This document shows, piece after piece, positions 19,301 to 26,579 of a DNA stretch of 64,000 nt. The stretch covers positions 7,382,001-7,446,000 of the forward strand of contig NZ_CP107841.1 in NCBI RefSeq assembly GCF_036346855.1. Reading direction: 5' to 3'. This DNA comes from Streptomyces europaeiscabiei. Its GTDB lineage: Bacteria > Actinomycetota > Actinomycetes > Streptomycetales > Streptomycetaceae. A program made the position numbers and the translations under genes. Each line of letters starts with the position of its first letter. Within the stretch, counting starts at the first letter, position 1. The notes beneath the pieces are model-generated. The model ran no database searches. It saw only the letters and a list, made by a program, of their open reading frames with translations, and was not told the DNA's origin.

Positions 19301-20254
19301 CTTGACCTCGGCACCGGAACCGTAGATGTCGCGGAAGGTGCTGCGGTCGGACTCCTCGTTGCCCAGCGCCGCGAACGCGTACAGCCGGTCGTTCTCGGAG
19401 AGCTGGCCGCTCTTGTTGTCGGTCTCGGGCAGGGCCGCCGCGATGACCGCGCGCTGCACGGAGGCGTACTCCTTGGCGGAGGAGAACGCCGCCAGGGCAC
19501 GGGTCCGCTTGATCATGTCCGGGTTGCTGGTCGCCTCGGCCATGTCCGTGGACAGTTCCAGCAACTGATCGACCAGGCGGTGGTAGGCCTCGACCGTCTG
19601 CGTGGAGTTCTTGGGGTCCACGTAGGCGTTCTTGCGGATGGCGCTGAGGTTGTAGAGCTCGCGCACGACCCGGACGAGGCTGTCGCGGACACCGGGCAGC
19701 TTCGTGGTGGTGTTCGCGGTCTCGGCGGCCTGGGTCGCGTCCGTGAACTGGATGCGGGCCTGGTCGGTCTTCTCGCGGGCGCCCTTGACCGTGTAGTCGT
19801 TGGCGTTCAGACCGTGTGCCAGGGGACCGGCCGACACGTCACGTTCCTGCTGGAGCGCGGTGGCGAGCTCGGTCGCCTGCTTGGTCATGTCGGTGAGCAG
19901 CCGCATGTTGTCGAGCTGCTGGATGTCGTCCACGTTGTCGCCGATGCGCAGCGCACCGAGCGAGGTCGCCGCCACCACGGGGAGCGCGAGCAGCGAGACG
20001 AGACGGGTCGAGATGCGCCAGTTGCGCAGGGCTATTCGGGAGCCGTTGCCGACTCCGCCGTTGGTACCGCCCTTGGGTTTCCCGGACGGCATGGGAGCAA
20101 CTGACGCGCCGGGGCGCCCGGAGCGCTCCCCGCCGTCGCCGATCTCCGCCGGACCCGGGTTCTGGGCGTGCTGGGGGGAGGAACCGTTGCCGGCTCCGTT
20201 GTGTGGCTCCGGCTCCGCCGAAGCGCTGCCATCCCTCTTGAAACGTCCCTGCAC
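16340..20254 (-). CDS. cvnA1: Conservon sensor-kinase-like CvnA (cvn1)
   Basis: 1,304-aa membrane kinase-like protein from GTG 20254 (MQGRFKRDGSASAEPE). Layout matches CvnA2: cytoplasmic Gly/Pro-rich lead, helix 1 (VSLLALPVVAATSLGAL), a ~260-residue extracellular NIT-type sensor, helix 2 (ISGALILLVLGVSLVGAFVV), HAMP, the dimerisation helix with His539 in KLDHLATRM, and a GHKL ATPase domain (LLAELLENATSFSS; IEIHDTGIGLS). The C-terminal ~560 residues are Gly/Pro/Gln-rich and disordered, far longer than in CvnA2, and include three 14-residue tandem units. Whether it autophosphorylates cannot be told from sequence. Heads the cvn1 operon. Confidence 0.92.
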   Translation of the reverse strand: MQGRFKRDGSASAEPEPHNGAGNGSSPQHAQNPGPAEIGDGGERSGRPGASVAPMPSGKPKGGTNGGVGNGSRIALRNWRISTRLVSLLALPVVAATSLGALRIGDNVDDIQQLDNMRLLTDMTKQATELATALQQERDVSAGPLAHGLNANDYTVKGAREKTDQARIQFTDATQAAETANTTTKLPGVRDSLVRVVRELYNLSAIRKNAYVDPKNSTQTVEAYHRLVDQLLELSTDMAEATSNPDMIKRTRALAAFSSAKEYASVQRAVIAAALPETDNKSGQLSENDRLYAFAALGNEESDRSTFRDIYGSGAEVKTRPIDDASPTIEASDVYADRVLASAGGLGGQDKRSYKDWTDDSAAKIEQMKKIEGSLLEEMEQTARNLRADAEQEAIISGALILLVLGVSLVGAFVVARSMIRSLRRLQDTATKVAQDRLPELVKQLSESDPQDVDTSVESVGVHSRDEIGQVAAAFDDVHREAVRLAAEQALLRGNVNAMFTNLSRRSQGLIQRQLSLISELESREADPDQLSSLFKLDHLATRMRRNGENLLVLAGEEPGRRWTRPVPLVDVLRAAASEVEQYERIELSSVPTTEVAGRVVNDLVHLLAELLENATSFSSPQTKVKVTGHALPDGRVLIEIHDTGIGLSPEDLAAINERLASPPTVDVSVSRRMGLFVVGRLSQRHGIRIQLRPSDSGGTTALVMLPVDVAQGNKKPTPGKPGQGAPSSGGPAAAQAAAGAAAARRQAGNQSGPPLGGPSAGGGLLGAPPQRGQVGAGQGPRAALPGNPSGPGGLGNPGGPRGPQGGPPVPPQGNRPPAGAGAGAGGFGNGGAFGGGQAPGAPQGLQAAGTGGPGNFESFDDSGRQGGFPSGGSGLRPAGGPGDAGAARQGGTDGGPGAVPPKQGKERSGRRRPQLPGRGGPRAELPGGNSPSRTPSWSDDNAQPSVPRASLDAPRGHEEQPDVTAPMPRVDPGQAPGSPTDFPRSPRADFDSQRPGAGAPQDGTGSYVRSDVFGGAGAPPAPTGPSRGASQDPSSTGQFAMPGYDAAGTGQFPAPGRPNPQDPGQYGAPGRQNGQGSGQYNAPGRQNSQDTGQFERPQVNGESFGAPRPPVPPQRPPMPPQRPARPQEPEALPPATGPMDGRTPLYDTLETNWFHGQGGQNGQQQGNQPGNGSAPQQQAAPAPQAPVAPQTPVAPQRPATPAAPASPNWRSTPNDDLVRQAERARQPSAGGVTTSGLPRRVPRANLVPGTAQQQQHQTGPQVSRSPDDVRGRLTNLRRGIAQGRQAGNGQTGSFPSPTHQQER
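16979..17104 (-). repeat. Three 14-residue tandem units in the CvnA1 tail
   Basis: Three consecutive 42-nt units encode GQFPAPGRPNPQDP, GQYGAPGRQNGQGS and GQYNAPGRQNSQDT. They lie in the disordered C-terminal region and look like a slippage-expanded linker or a multivalent binding segment. Confidence 0.75.
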
Positions 20255-20860
20255 TAGCGTCGCAACCTCTGGACCAGGCGCCCCACCGCGTGAACGGCGG
20301 GACGGTGTCGGCGTCTTCGGGGGCGCCCTGAATACGTCCCCAATTGGGTGGTCGTGAGTGACCGGCGCTGGCTCCCCCTCCCACCGCCGCCAGGCGCTGT
20401 TGATCTGCGCCTCTGCGCGCCGGCACGATCCTGCGGCGGTCCGTGGAATTCCAGCACAGTGCCGGATCTGCAACAAGGCCAATGGGTAACGGTCTGTTCA
20501 CTGTGACAGCATGTGATGACCGTGTCACCGGGCGTGGAAGGTGTTTCCGCTTATTACGGACATAACCGTACGGCCCCATGGCGCGAGCTGGGTGTCCCAG
20601 TCGCCATGATCAGGAGCGGAATAAGCGCTTCAGGTAACAGATGTCCGTTTCATGGGGGCGGATCGATGGCCGGGATTGCCCGTTTTACCCATGACTGAGT
20701 GAGGAAACTCACACACCGATCATGCCTTCTTCACGACTTGACCCGGGAATCGGATGTTTAGCCTGACGCTTTACAGGGATGGCGAATCCGACAACCCGCG
20801 CTTGTGGGACGGCCCTTGCGGTCCGCCCGGCGCCCGCACATGACGAGGTCCAGGACAACA
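20255..20860. other. Long intergenic region upstream of cvn1
   Basis: About 600 nt, lower in G+C than the genes around it. It holds the cvn1 promoter on the minus strand and the promoter of the 54-aa gene on the plus strand. Visible elements are an inverted repeat GTGACA (20503-20508) / TGTCAC (20523-20528) and a small GTGAG-GAAA-CTCAC hairpin at 20699-20712. I see no convincing gene. Confidence 0.5.
20738..20764 (+). promoter_or_regulatory. Candidate promoter of the 54-aa gene
   Basis: TTGACC (20738-20743), a short 15-nt spacer and TAGCCT (20759-20764) fit the housekeeping consensus apart from the spacing. Confidence 0.4.
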
Positions 20861-20875
20861 GTGAAGACGACGACG

Positions 20876-21040
20876 ATGTTCCGCAACATAGCCAACCCCC
20901 GGCGTACGACGCTGGCCCACCTCGCCGACGCCGAGGACCTGCGCACGCCGGAGCAGGAGCACTCCGTCGACCTCCCCTCCCAGACCGCCAACCCCCGCCG
21001 GACGGTCCTGATGACGGTCCCGGTCCAGACGGTGGAGTAG
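20876..21040 (+). CDS. 54-aa protein with a duplicated ANPRRT motif
   Basis: Small protein MFRNIANPRRTTLAHLADAE... of 54 aa; GTG 20861, five codons upstream, is an alternative start with AGGAC before it. The sequence contains IANPRRTTL near the N-terminus and TANPRRTVL near the C-terminus, joined by an acidic linker. Third-position G+C is high, supporting coding. I do not recognise a named domain. It is flanked by a candidate promoter and a strong terminator, so it is a free-standing unit divergent from cvn1. Confidence 0.65.
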   Translation: MFRNIANPRRTTLAHLADAEDLRTPEQEHSVDLPSQTANPRRTVLMTVPVQTVE

Positions 21041-21126
21041 TTGCACGCTCAAGTACGCGCGGGATCCGCCAACCGCTCAACCCGGTTTCTGTGAAGATTC
21101 GGCGGATTCCCGTGCGTACGAAGCCG

Positions 21127-21156
21127 AAGGGCGCCCGGCTCGTGCCGGGCGCCCTT
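21127..21156 (+). terminator. Terminator after the 54-aa gene
   Basis: Perfect 13-bp stem (21127-21139 / 21144-21156) with a TCGT loop, ending in CTTCC. Confidence 0.85.
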
Positions 21157-21259
21157 CCGCGTGCGTGCCTCACCAATAATGCGCGAGGCGGGCACCCCGC
21201 CCCGCGTTAGCCTGGACCGTCAGACTCCAGCCAGCTCAGTTAAGGGGCGCAAGCATCCC

Positions 21260-22036
21260 GTGCGCATCGCCAGGTTCTCCATCGACGGGAACGTAGCCTT
21301 CGGCGCGGTCGAGGGCGACAAGCCGGACGAGCTCGTCCTCGACATCATCAAGGGCATTCCGTTCGCGGACTTCGAGCTCTCCGGTACGAAGGTCCCGCTC
21401 AGCAAGGTCAGGCTGCTGCCGCCGGTGCTCCCCAACAAGATCGTGGCCTTCGGCCGCAACTACGCCGAACACGCGCGCGAGCTGGGCAACGAGGTACCCG
21501 ACGCCCCGTTCGCCTTCTTCAAGCCGGCCACCTCTGTGATCGGCTCCGGCGACGAGATCCAGTACCCCTCGTTCTCGCAGGAACTGCACCACGAGGCCGA
21601 GTTGGCCGTCGTCATCGGCCGCCTGTGCCGCGAGGTCCCGCGCGAACGCGTCAAGGACGTGGTCTTCGGCTACACCTGCGCCAACGACGTCACCGCCCGT
21701 GACGTCCAGAAGCGTGAGAAGCAGTGGGCCAGGGCCAAGGGCTTCGACACCTCCTGCCCGCTGGGCCCCTGGGTGGAGACCGACCTCGACCCGAGCGACC
21801 TGACCATCCAGCTCACGGTCAACGGCGGGCAGCGTCAGCTGGGCCGGACGAGCGAGATGATCAACTCCATCGAGGACCTGATCGTCAACATCACCGAGGC
21901 CATGACGCTGCTCCCCGGCGACGTGATCCTCACGGGCACCCCGGCAGGGGTCGGCCCCCTCAACGTCGGCGACGAGGTCGCCGTCACCATCGAAGGCATC
22001 GGCACTCTCACCAACAAGGTGATCAAGCGTGGCTAA
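21260..22036 (+). CDS. Fumarylacetoacetate hydrolase family protein
   Basis: 258-aa FAH-fold enzyme from GTG 21260 (AAGGGG about 12 nt upstream). Conserved features: the short N-terminal domain, [25 protein letters not shown], the metal-ligand cluster [11 protein letters not shown] and the downstream [11 protein letters not shown], then [11 protein letters not shown]. Such enzymes hydrolyse or decarboxylate acylpyruvate or oxo-acid substrates with a divalent metal; the exact substrate is not evident. The last 8 nt overlap the gltX start, so the two are cotranslated, a pairing also seen in other actinobacteria. Confidence 0.88.
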   Translation: MRIARFSIDGNVAFGAVEGDKPDELVLDIIKGIPFADFELSGTKVPLSKVRLLPPVLPNKIVAFGRNYAEHARELGNEVPDAPFAFFKPATSVIGSGDEIQYPSFSQELHHEAELAVVIGRLCREVPRERVKDVVFGYTCANDVTARDVQKREKQWARAKGFDTSCPLGPWVETDLDPSDLTIQLTVNGGQRQLGRTSEMINSIEDLIVNITEAMTLLPGDVILTGTPAGVGPLNVGDEVAVTIEGIGTLTNKVIKRG

Positions 22037-23504
22037 CGGCTCCGTCCGCGTACGTTTCTGTCCGTCCCCGACCGGCAACCCCCATGTGGGCCTGGTCCGC
22101 ACGGCCCTGTTCAACTGGGCGTTCGCCCGCCACACCGGCGGCACGTTCGTCTTCCGCATCGAGGACACCGACGCGGCCCGCGACTCCGAGGAGTCCTACG
22201 GGCAGCTCCTGGACTCCCTGCGCTGGCTGGGCTTCACCTGGGACGAGGGCCCCGAGATCGGCGGCCCGCACGCGCCGTACCGCCAGTCGCAGCGCATGGA
22301 GACGTACAAGGAGGTGGCCGAGAAGCTCAAGGACGCCGGCCACGCCTACTCCTGCTACTGCACCGCCTCCGAGCTGGAGGAGCGCCGCGACGCCGCCCGC
22401 GCCGCCGGAAAGCCCTCCGGCTACGACGGCAAGTGCCGCGAGGTCACGGCCGAGCAGAAGGCTCAGTACGAGGCCGAGGGCCGTGAGCCGATCGTCCGTT
22501 TCCGGATGCCCGACGAGACGATCACCTTCACGGACCTGGTCCGCGGCGAACTGACCTTCACCCCGGAGAACGTGCCGGACTACGGCATCGTCCGCGCGAA
22601 CGGCGCCCCGCTCTACACGCTCGTCAACCCCGTCGACGACGCCCTGATGGAGATCACCCACGTCCTGCGCGGCGAGGACCTGCTCTCCTCCACGCCCCGC
22701 CAGATCGCCCTCTACAAGGCACTGACCGAGCTGGGCATCGCCAAGGAGATCCCGTCCTTCGGCCACCTGCCGTACGTGATGGGCGAGGGCAACAAGAAGC
22801 TCTCCAAGCGCGACCCGGAGTCGAGCCTGAACCTCTACCGGGAGCGCGGTTTCCTCCCCGAGGGCCTGCTCAACTACCTCTCCCTGCTCGGCTGGTCGCT
22901 CTCCGCCGACAAGGACATCTTCACGATCGAGGAGATGGTCGCCGCCTTCGACGTCTCCGACGTGAACCCCAATCCGGCCCGCTTCGACCTGAAGAAGGCC
23001 GAGGCGATCAACGCCGACCACATCCGGCTGCTGGACGTGAAGGACTTCACCGAGCGCTGCGCCCCGTGGCTGAAGGCCCCGTTCGCCCCCTGGGCGCCGG
23101 AGGACTTCGACGAGGCAAAGTGGGAGGCCGTCGCCCCCCACGCGCAGACCCGCCTCAAGGTCCTCTCGGAGATCACGGAGAACGTCGACTTCCTGTTCCT
23201 GCCGGAGCCGGTGCAGGACGAGGCGAGCTGGGCGAAGGCCATGAAGGAGGGCTCCGACGCGTTGCTCCGTACGGCGAAGGAGAAGCTGGAGGCGGCCGAC
23301 TGGACCTCGGCCGAGTCCCTGAAGGAGGCCGTCCTGGCCGCCGGCGAGGCCCACGGCCTCAAGCTCGGCAAGGCCCAGGCCCCGGTTCGCGTCGCCGTCA
23401 CCGGCCGCACGATCGGCCTCCCCCTCTTCGAGTCCCTGGAGATCCTGGGCCGGGAGAAGACCATGGCGAGGATCGACGCGGCCCTGGCCAGGCTGGCCGC
23501 GTAA
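22029..23504 (+). CDS. gltX: Glutamyl-tRNA synthetase
   Basis: Class I synthetase of 491 aa, from GTG 22029 inside the end of the upstream gene. The HIGH-type motif is [10 protein letters not shown] (residues 12-21) and the KMSKS-type motif is KLSKR (257-261). The length and the helical anticodon-binding C-domain match bacterial GluRS. Actinobacteria generally lack GlnRS and make Gln-tRNA through Glu-tRNA-Gln and GatCAB, so this enzyme is probably non-discriminating. It lies about 0.9 kb from five tRNA-Gln and tRNA-Glu genes. Confidence 0.96.
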   Translation: MANGSVRVRFCPSPTGNPHVGLVRTALFNWAFARHTGGTFVFRIEDTDAARDSEESYGQLLDSLRWLGFTWDEGPEIGGPHAPYRQSQRMETYKEVAEKLKDAGHAYSCYCTASELEERRDAARAAGKPSGYDGKCREVTAEQKAQYEAEGREPIVRFRMPDETITFTDLVRGELTFTPENVPDYGIVRANGAPLYTLVNPVDDALMEITHVLRGEDLLSSTPRQIALYKALTELGIAKEIPSFGHLPYVMGEGNKKLSKRDPESSLNLYRERGFLPEGLLNYLSLLGWSLSADKDIFTIEEMVAAFDVSDVNPNPARFDLKKAEAINADHIRLLDVKDFTERCAPWLKAPFAPWAPEDFDEAKWEAVAPHAQTRLKVLSEITENVDFLFLPEPVQDEASWAKAMKEGSDALLRTAKEKLEAADWTSAESLKEAVLAAGEAHGLKLGKAQAPVRVAVTGRTIGLPLFESLEILGREKTMARIDAALARLAA

Positions 23505-23514
23505 CTCTCGTACG

Positions 23515-23552
23515 GAAGGGGCGGTACCCGGCAGTCCGGGTGCCGCCCCTTC
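23515..23552 (+). terminator. gltX terminator
   Basis: 17-bp stem (23515-23531 / 23536-23552) with one G-U pair and a short loop, 10 nt after the gltX stop. Confidence 0.85.
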
Positions 23553-23604
23553 GTCATCCCCCATCCTCCGGACAGGACGGCCGGCCTCGGGCTACCGTCT
23601 GATC

Positions 23605-24336
23605 ATGGACATCAAGGCCGTGCTCTGGGACGTCGACGACACCCTTTTCGACTACACCGCGGCCGACCGGGCCGGCATGCGGGACCATCTCGCCGCCGAG
23701 GGCCTGCTGCTCGGGTACGACTCCGTCGAAGAGGCTCTGACCCGCTGGCGCGAACTGACGAGCCTGCACTGGAGGCGGTACGCGGCGGGCGAGGGCGACT
23801 GGGAGGCCACCCGCCGCGACCGGGTACGGGACTTCCAGGGCCGGCCCCTCAGCGACACGGAGGCCGACGCCTGGTTCGAGCGTTACATCGCCCACTACGA
23901 GCGGGCCTGGTCGCTCTTCCCGGACGTGGTGCCGGTCCTCGACGCGCTCGCCGCGAGTCACCGGCACGCGGTGCTCTCCAACTCCAGCCTCCCCGTCCAG
24001 GAACGCAAGCTGCGCGCCCTCGGCGTGTGGGACCGCTTCGAGACGGTGTTGTGCGCCGAGCAACTGGGCGTCCACAAGCCGGCCGCCGAGGCGTTCCATG
24101 TGGCCTGCGAAGCGCTGGAGCTGGCGCCGCACGAGGTCGTGTACGTCGGCGACCATCCGGAGATCGACGGCCGGGGCGCCGCCGACGCCGGTCTGCTGTC
24201 GGTCTGGATCGACCGCGGTGGTCTCCACGCGACCGTCGACCCGCCCGTCGGGCCGCACCGGATCGCCACCCTCGCCGAACTCCCCGCGATCCTCGGCTCG
24301 GATACCCGTTTTGGAGCGCCGTCCACCTTCGGGTAA
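23605..24336 (+). CDS. HAD family hydrolase
   Basis: 243-aa haloacid-dehalogenase-type phosphatase. Motif I is DVDDTLF (Asp10, Asp12), motif II is the SNSS stretch after HRHAVL, motif III Lys is in LGVHKPAAEAF, and motif IV is YVGDHPEIDGRGA. A helical cap follows motif I. The family dephosphorylates small metabolites; substrate unknown. ATG 23605 has no Shine-Dalgarno; a TACCGT box a few nt upstream would fit a leaderless message. The stop codon overlaps the -10 box of the tRNA cluster. Confidence 0.88.
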   Translation: MDIKAVLWDVDDTLFDYTAADRAGMRDHLAAEGLLLGYDSVEEALTRWRELTSLHWRRYAAGEGDWEATRRDRVRDFQGRPLSDTEADAWFERYIAHYERAWSLFPDVVPVLDALAASHRHAVLSNSSLPVQERKLRALGVWDRFETVLCAEQLGVHKPAAEAFHVACEALELAPHEVVYVGDHPEIDGRGAADAGLLSVWIDRGGLHATVDPPVGPHRIATLAELPAILGSDTRFGAPSTFG

Positions 24337-24339
24337 TGT
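24311..24339 (+). promoter_or_regulatory. Candidate promoter of the tRNA cluster
   Basis: TTGGAG (24311-24316), 17-nt spacer, TAATGT (24334-24339). The -10 box overlaps the HAD hydrolase stop codon, leaving roughly 80 nt of leader before the first tRNA. Confidence 0.5.
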
Positions 24340-24426
24340 TCTTCCTGCGCCGCCGGAGCGGGCCGAAAGGCCGGGAGCCGGAGGTGCACACTAGAACAAG
24401 ATCCCTTCAGGGGCTTGAGTTCCAGT

Positions 24427-24498
24427 GGCCTATGGTGTAATTGGCAGCACGACGGTTTCTGGTTCCGTTAGTCTTGGTTCGAGTCCAGGTAGGCCAGC
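24427..24498 (+). tRNA. tRNA-Gln (CTG), copy 1
   Basis: 72-nt cloverleaf; acceptor TGGCCTA pairs with TAGGCCA, discriminator G, anticodon loop TTCTGGT, T-loop TTCGAGT. CCA is not encoded. The base pair closing the anticodon stem (31-39) is T-T, a mismatch that copy 2 does not have. Confidence 0.95.
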
Positions 24499-24539
24499 TC
24501 GCAGAGCTCATCTGCACAAGCGGAGATCATCTCCGCGAA

Positions 24540-24612
24540 GCCCCCGTTGTGTAGCGGCCTAGCACGCTGCCCTCTCACGGCAGTAGCGCCGGTTCGAATC
24601 CGGTCGGGGGTA
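24540..24612 (+). tRNA. tRNA-Glu (CTC), copy 1
   Basis: 73 nt; acceptor GCCCCCG with CGGGGGT (first pair G-T), discriminator A, anticodon loop CTCTCAC. No CCA. Differs from the other two copies by a compensatory T-A for C-G pair in the anticodon stem and C for A at loop position 38. Confidence 0.96.
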
Positions 24613-24674
24613 CTGATCCTTCCCGCGAAGGTGGCCAGGGTAGCTCCCACCACCATCGATGCAGGATCGCTAGG

Positions 24675-24747
24675 GCCCCCGTTGTGTAGCGGCCTAGCAC
24701 GCCGCCCTCTCAAGGCGGTAGCGCCGGTTCGAATCCGGTCGGGGGTA
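24675..24747 (+). tRNA. tRNA-Glu (CTC), copy 2
   Basis: 73 nt, anticodon loop CTCTCAA. Identical to copy 3 and preceded by the same spacer GCAGGATCGCTAGG. No CCA encoded. Confidence 0.96.
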
Positions 24748-24767
24748 CGCAAAGGTCTAAACCATAT

Positions 24768-24839
24768 TGGTCTATGGTGTAATTGGCAACACTACGGTTT
24801 CTGGTACCGTCATTCTTGGTTCGAGTCCAGGTAGACCAG
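24768..24839 (+). tRNA. tRNA-Gln (CTG), copy 2
   Basis: 72 nt; acceptor TGGTCTA with TAGACCA; anticodon loop TTCTGGT; fully paired anticodon stem (ACGGT with ACCGT). No CCA encoded. Confidence 0.95.
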
Positions 24840-24885
24840 CTCGGACCTGCGGCGTTGTAAATTGAACGCGTGCAGGATCGCTAGG

Positions 24886-24958
24886 GCCCCCGTTGTGTAG
24901 CGGCCTAGCACGCCGCCCTCTCAAGGCGGTAGCGCCGGTTCGAATCCGGTCGGGGGTA
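24886..24958 (+). tRNA. tRNA-Glu (CTC), copy 3
   Basis: 73 nt, identical to copy 2, again preceded by GCAGGATCGCTAGG. Last gene of the cluster. No CCA encoded. Confidence 0.96.
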
Positions 24959-24967
24959 CGTCGAGTA

Positions 24968-24995
24968 AAGGCCCTCCACCTCGGTGGGGGGCCTT
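24968..24995 (+). terminator. tRNA cluster terminator
   Basis: 12-bp stem with one mismatch and a TCG-containing loop (24968-24980 / 24984-24995), 9 nt after the last tRNA; it also lies at the end of the convergent MerR-type gene. Confidence 0.75.
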
Positions 24996-25010
24996 CGTCG
25001 TGCGCTCTGG

Positions 25011-25655
25011 CTACTCGATGCCGTAACGCCGCGCCGACTCCTCCTCCTGAGCCAGCCGGTGCAGTGAGCGGAGCACCGGCTCGAAGAGCACCGCCGCCGA
25101 GACGGCCACCTCCACCTTCTCCGTGTCGGATGCGTAGGTCTCTATGTGGTCCAGGTCCCGGGCGGCCGCCTGATGCATCAACTCGGCGTACGGGGCCATG
25201 AGTTCGGCGTCGCACGGATAGCCGAGCCGCAGCAGCGTCGCCACCAGTGCCACCAGTGAACGGTGCGCGGGGGAGAGGGGGCCGATCTCCCTCGCCGAAT
25301 CCCAGCCCAGTGTCCGCAGCAGACGGTCCACCTCGGCCGTCGCGGCGACCGTCACCGGGTCGTCCTCGGCCGCGCCGGGAGTCTGCGGCAATGCCCACAG
25401 GGCCGCCCCCAGCCGGATCGTACGACCCAGCGACTCGTCGTCCACGTGCTGCAGCACCTCCCGGGCGTTCGCCACCGGCACCTTGCCCACCTGGATCAAC
25501 GCCCGCACCAGCCGCAGCCGGCGCAGATGCTCCTCGTCGTACTCCGCGGTCGTCGCGTTGATCTGGCGGCCCGGCGCCAACAGCCCTTCGCGCAGGTAGT
25601 ACTTGATCGTCGCCGTGGACACCCCGCTGCGCTCGCTCAGCTCCGCCAGCCGCAT
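25011..25655 (-). CDS. MerR family transcriptional regulator
   Basis: 214-aa regulator from ATG 25655, with AGGAGAGG about 12 nt upstream. The N-terminal winged HTH (MRLAELSERSGVSTATIKYYL, residues 1-21, then REGLLAPGR) is typical MerR; residues about 40-85 form the rest of the DNA-binding and hinge region. The C-terminal ~120 residues are helical, lack a cysteine metal site and are probably a ligand-sensing or dimer domain. Divergent from a DUF4188 gene across an 81-bp gap holding a strong dyad, so it is probably both autoregulated and the regulator of that gene. Confidence 0.9.
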   Translation of the reverse strand: MRLAELSERSGVSTATIKYYLREGLLAPGRQINATTAEYDEEHLRRLRLVRALIQVGKVPVANAREVLQHVDDESLGRTIRLGAALWALPQTPGAAEDDPVTVAATAEVDRLLRTLGWDSAREIGPLSPAHRSLVALVATLLRLGYPCDAELMAPYAELMHQAAARDLDHIETYASDTEKVEVAVSAAVLFEPVLRSLHRLAQEEESARRYGIE

Positions 25656-25683
25656 ATCTCTTGCGCCTCTCCTTGGGAAGTGC

Positions 25684-25713
25684 CACTATCCAAGCATGGC
25701 TGATCGGATAGTG
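25684..25713. promoter_or_regulatory. Candidate MerR operator
   Basis: Inverted repeat CACTATCC (25684-25691) and GGATAGTG (25706-25713), 14 nt apart, in the gap between the divergent MerR and DUF4188 genes. Confidence 0.65.
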
Positions 25714-25736
25714 CCGCTCACCAATCAGGGGGAGTC

Positions 25737-26252
25737 ATGTTCGGAAAGCGGGTTGTCGCCGGTCGTACCACCGCGGCCGCCGAGGGCGACGCGGTGGTCC
25801 TGTTGATCGGGATGAGGATCAATCACTTCTGGGCCGTGCACCACTGGGGGCCCGTGCTCGCGGCGATGCCGCGGATGCTGCGGGAGCTGCGGAAGGACCC
25901 GGACCGGGGGCTGCTGAACGCCGTGCTGCTCACGGCCTCGCCGCGGACGTACTACGTCGTCCAGTACTGGGAGTCCAAGGAGAAGCTGTACGGGTATGCG
26001 CACGCGCCCGACGCGTTCCATCGCGTGGCGTGGGCCGCGATGAACCGCAAGGAGCGGAAGGGCAAGTCGCGTCAGCATGTGGGGCTCTGGCACGAGACGT
26101 ATGTGGTGCCGGAGGGGTCGTACGAGTCGATCTACGCCGACATGCCCGCATTCGGCCTCGCGGCGGCCACGGGGGTGCTGCCGATCGAGGGGCGGGGGAA
26201 GTCGGCGAAGGAGCGGTTCGCCCATCGGTCGGGGAAAGGCGTGAGTGCGTGA
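25737..26252 (+). CDS. DUF4188 domain protein
   Basis: 171-aa protein of the DUF4188 family, which has a monooxygenase-like ferredoxin fold. Recognisable segments: VVLLIGMRINHFWAVHHW, the YYVVQYWESKEKLYGYAHAP strand-helix pair, and GLWHETYVVPEGSYESIY. Start ATG 25737 follows GGGGGAG. No established reaction; some relatives are annotated as aldoxime-dehydratase-like or haem-associated, which I cannot confirm. Its control by the divergent MerR regulator suggests a response to a small molecule. Confidence 0.82.
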   Translation: MFGKRVVAGRTTAAAEGDAVVLLIGMRINHFWAVHHWGPVLAAMPRMLRELRKDPDRGLLNAVLLTASPRTYYVVQYWESKEKLYGYAHAPDAFHRVAWAAMNRKERKGKSRQHVGLWHETYVVPEGSYESIYADMPAFGLAAATGVLPIEGRGKSAKERFAHRSGKGVSA

Positions 26253-26326
26253 GCGCCCAGGTCGCTTCCGGTGGCTCTTGGTCGGAGATCATCCGGCCGT
26301 TCGGCACCGAGCGAGGTGACTCGTGA
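26249..26326 (+). CDS. Possible 25-aa coupled peptide
   Basis: A GTG at 26249 overlaps the DUF4188 stop (GTGA) and opens a 25-codon frame ending at TGA 26324-26326 (VSAQVASGGSWSEIIRPFG...). The overlap and G+C-rich third positions are the only evidence. It may simply be chance; no family is recognised. Confidence 0.25.
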   Translation: MSAQVASGGSWSEIIRPFGTERGDS

Positions 26327-26579
26327 GGCGCCGGCTGCCTCACCGGACTCGTCCGTAACCGCTCACGAACGGCTTCAAGAGCCGTCAGAAACGGCCTAGC
26401 CACCGTGGGGGAGCCGTGCTCTGGCGGCCGCGGGGTGTTCGTGGCCGCTCGCGGCGAAGCCGTATTTCGATACGGCCCCGCGTCCCTGTGGGCGCGCGAG
26501 GCTGGTGTCGCCCCACGAGAAAAGGCCTGCCGCGGCGTTGAGGCAGGCCTTCTTCGTGGTTGGACGGGATCTCCGGGGG
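26327..26579. other. Intergenic hairpin-rich region before ndgR
   Basis: No gene is seen. Three hairpins: ACGGCT/AGCCGT (26369-26385), a perfect 7-bp stem with TTCG tetraloop (26459-26476), and the terminator at 26522-26551. Confidence 0.55.
26522..26551 (-). terminator. ndgR terminator
   Basis: 10-bp perfect stem AAGGCCTGCC / GGCAGGCCTT, followed on the minus strand by TTTTC; may also stop plus-strand transcripts. Confidence 0.8.

Noticed and set aside
15794..20104. A 1,436-codon open frame on the plus strand across cvnA1/cvnB1
   Set aside because: It is antisense to genes with clear domains and codon bias. High G+C leaves antisense frames open; its translation is low-complexity Arg/Gly/Val with no fold.
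9570..20254. Tandem conservons as part of a phage or genomic island
   Set aside because: Codon use and G+C match neighbours, no integrase or attachment sites are seen, and conservons are chromosomal in Streptomyces.
24540..24958. Integration site with duplicated tRNA 3' end
   Set aside because: Repeated tRNA-Glu sequences are complete genes; no integrase or partial tRNA copy is present nearby.
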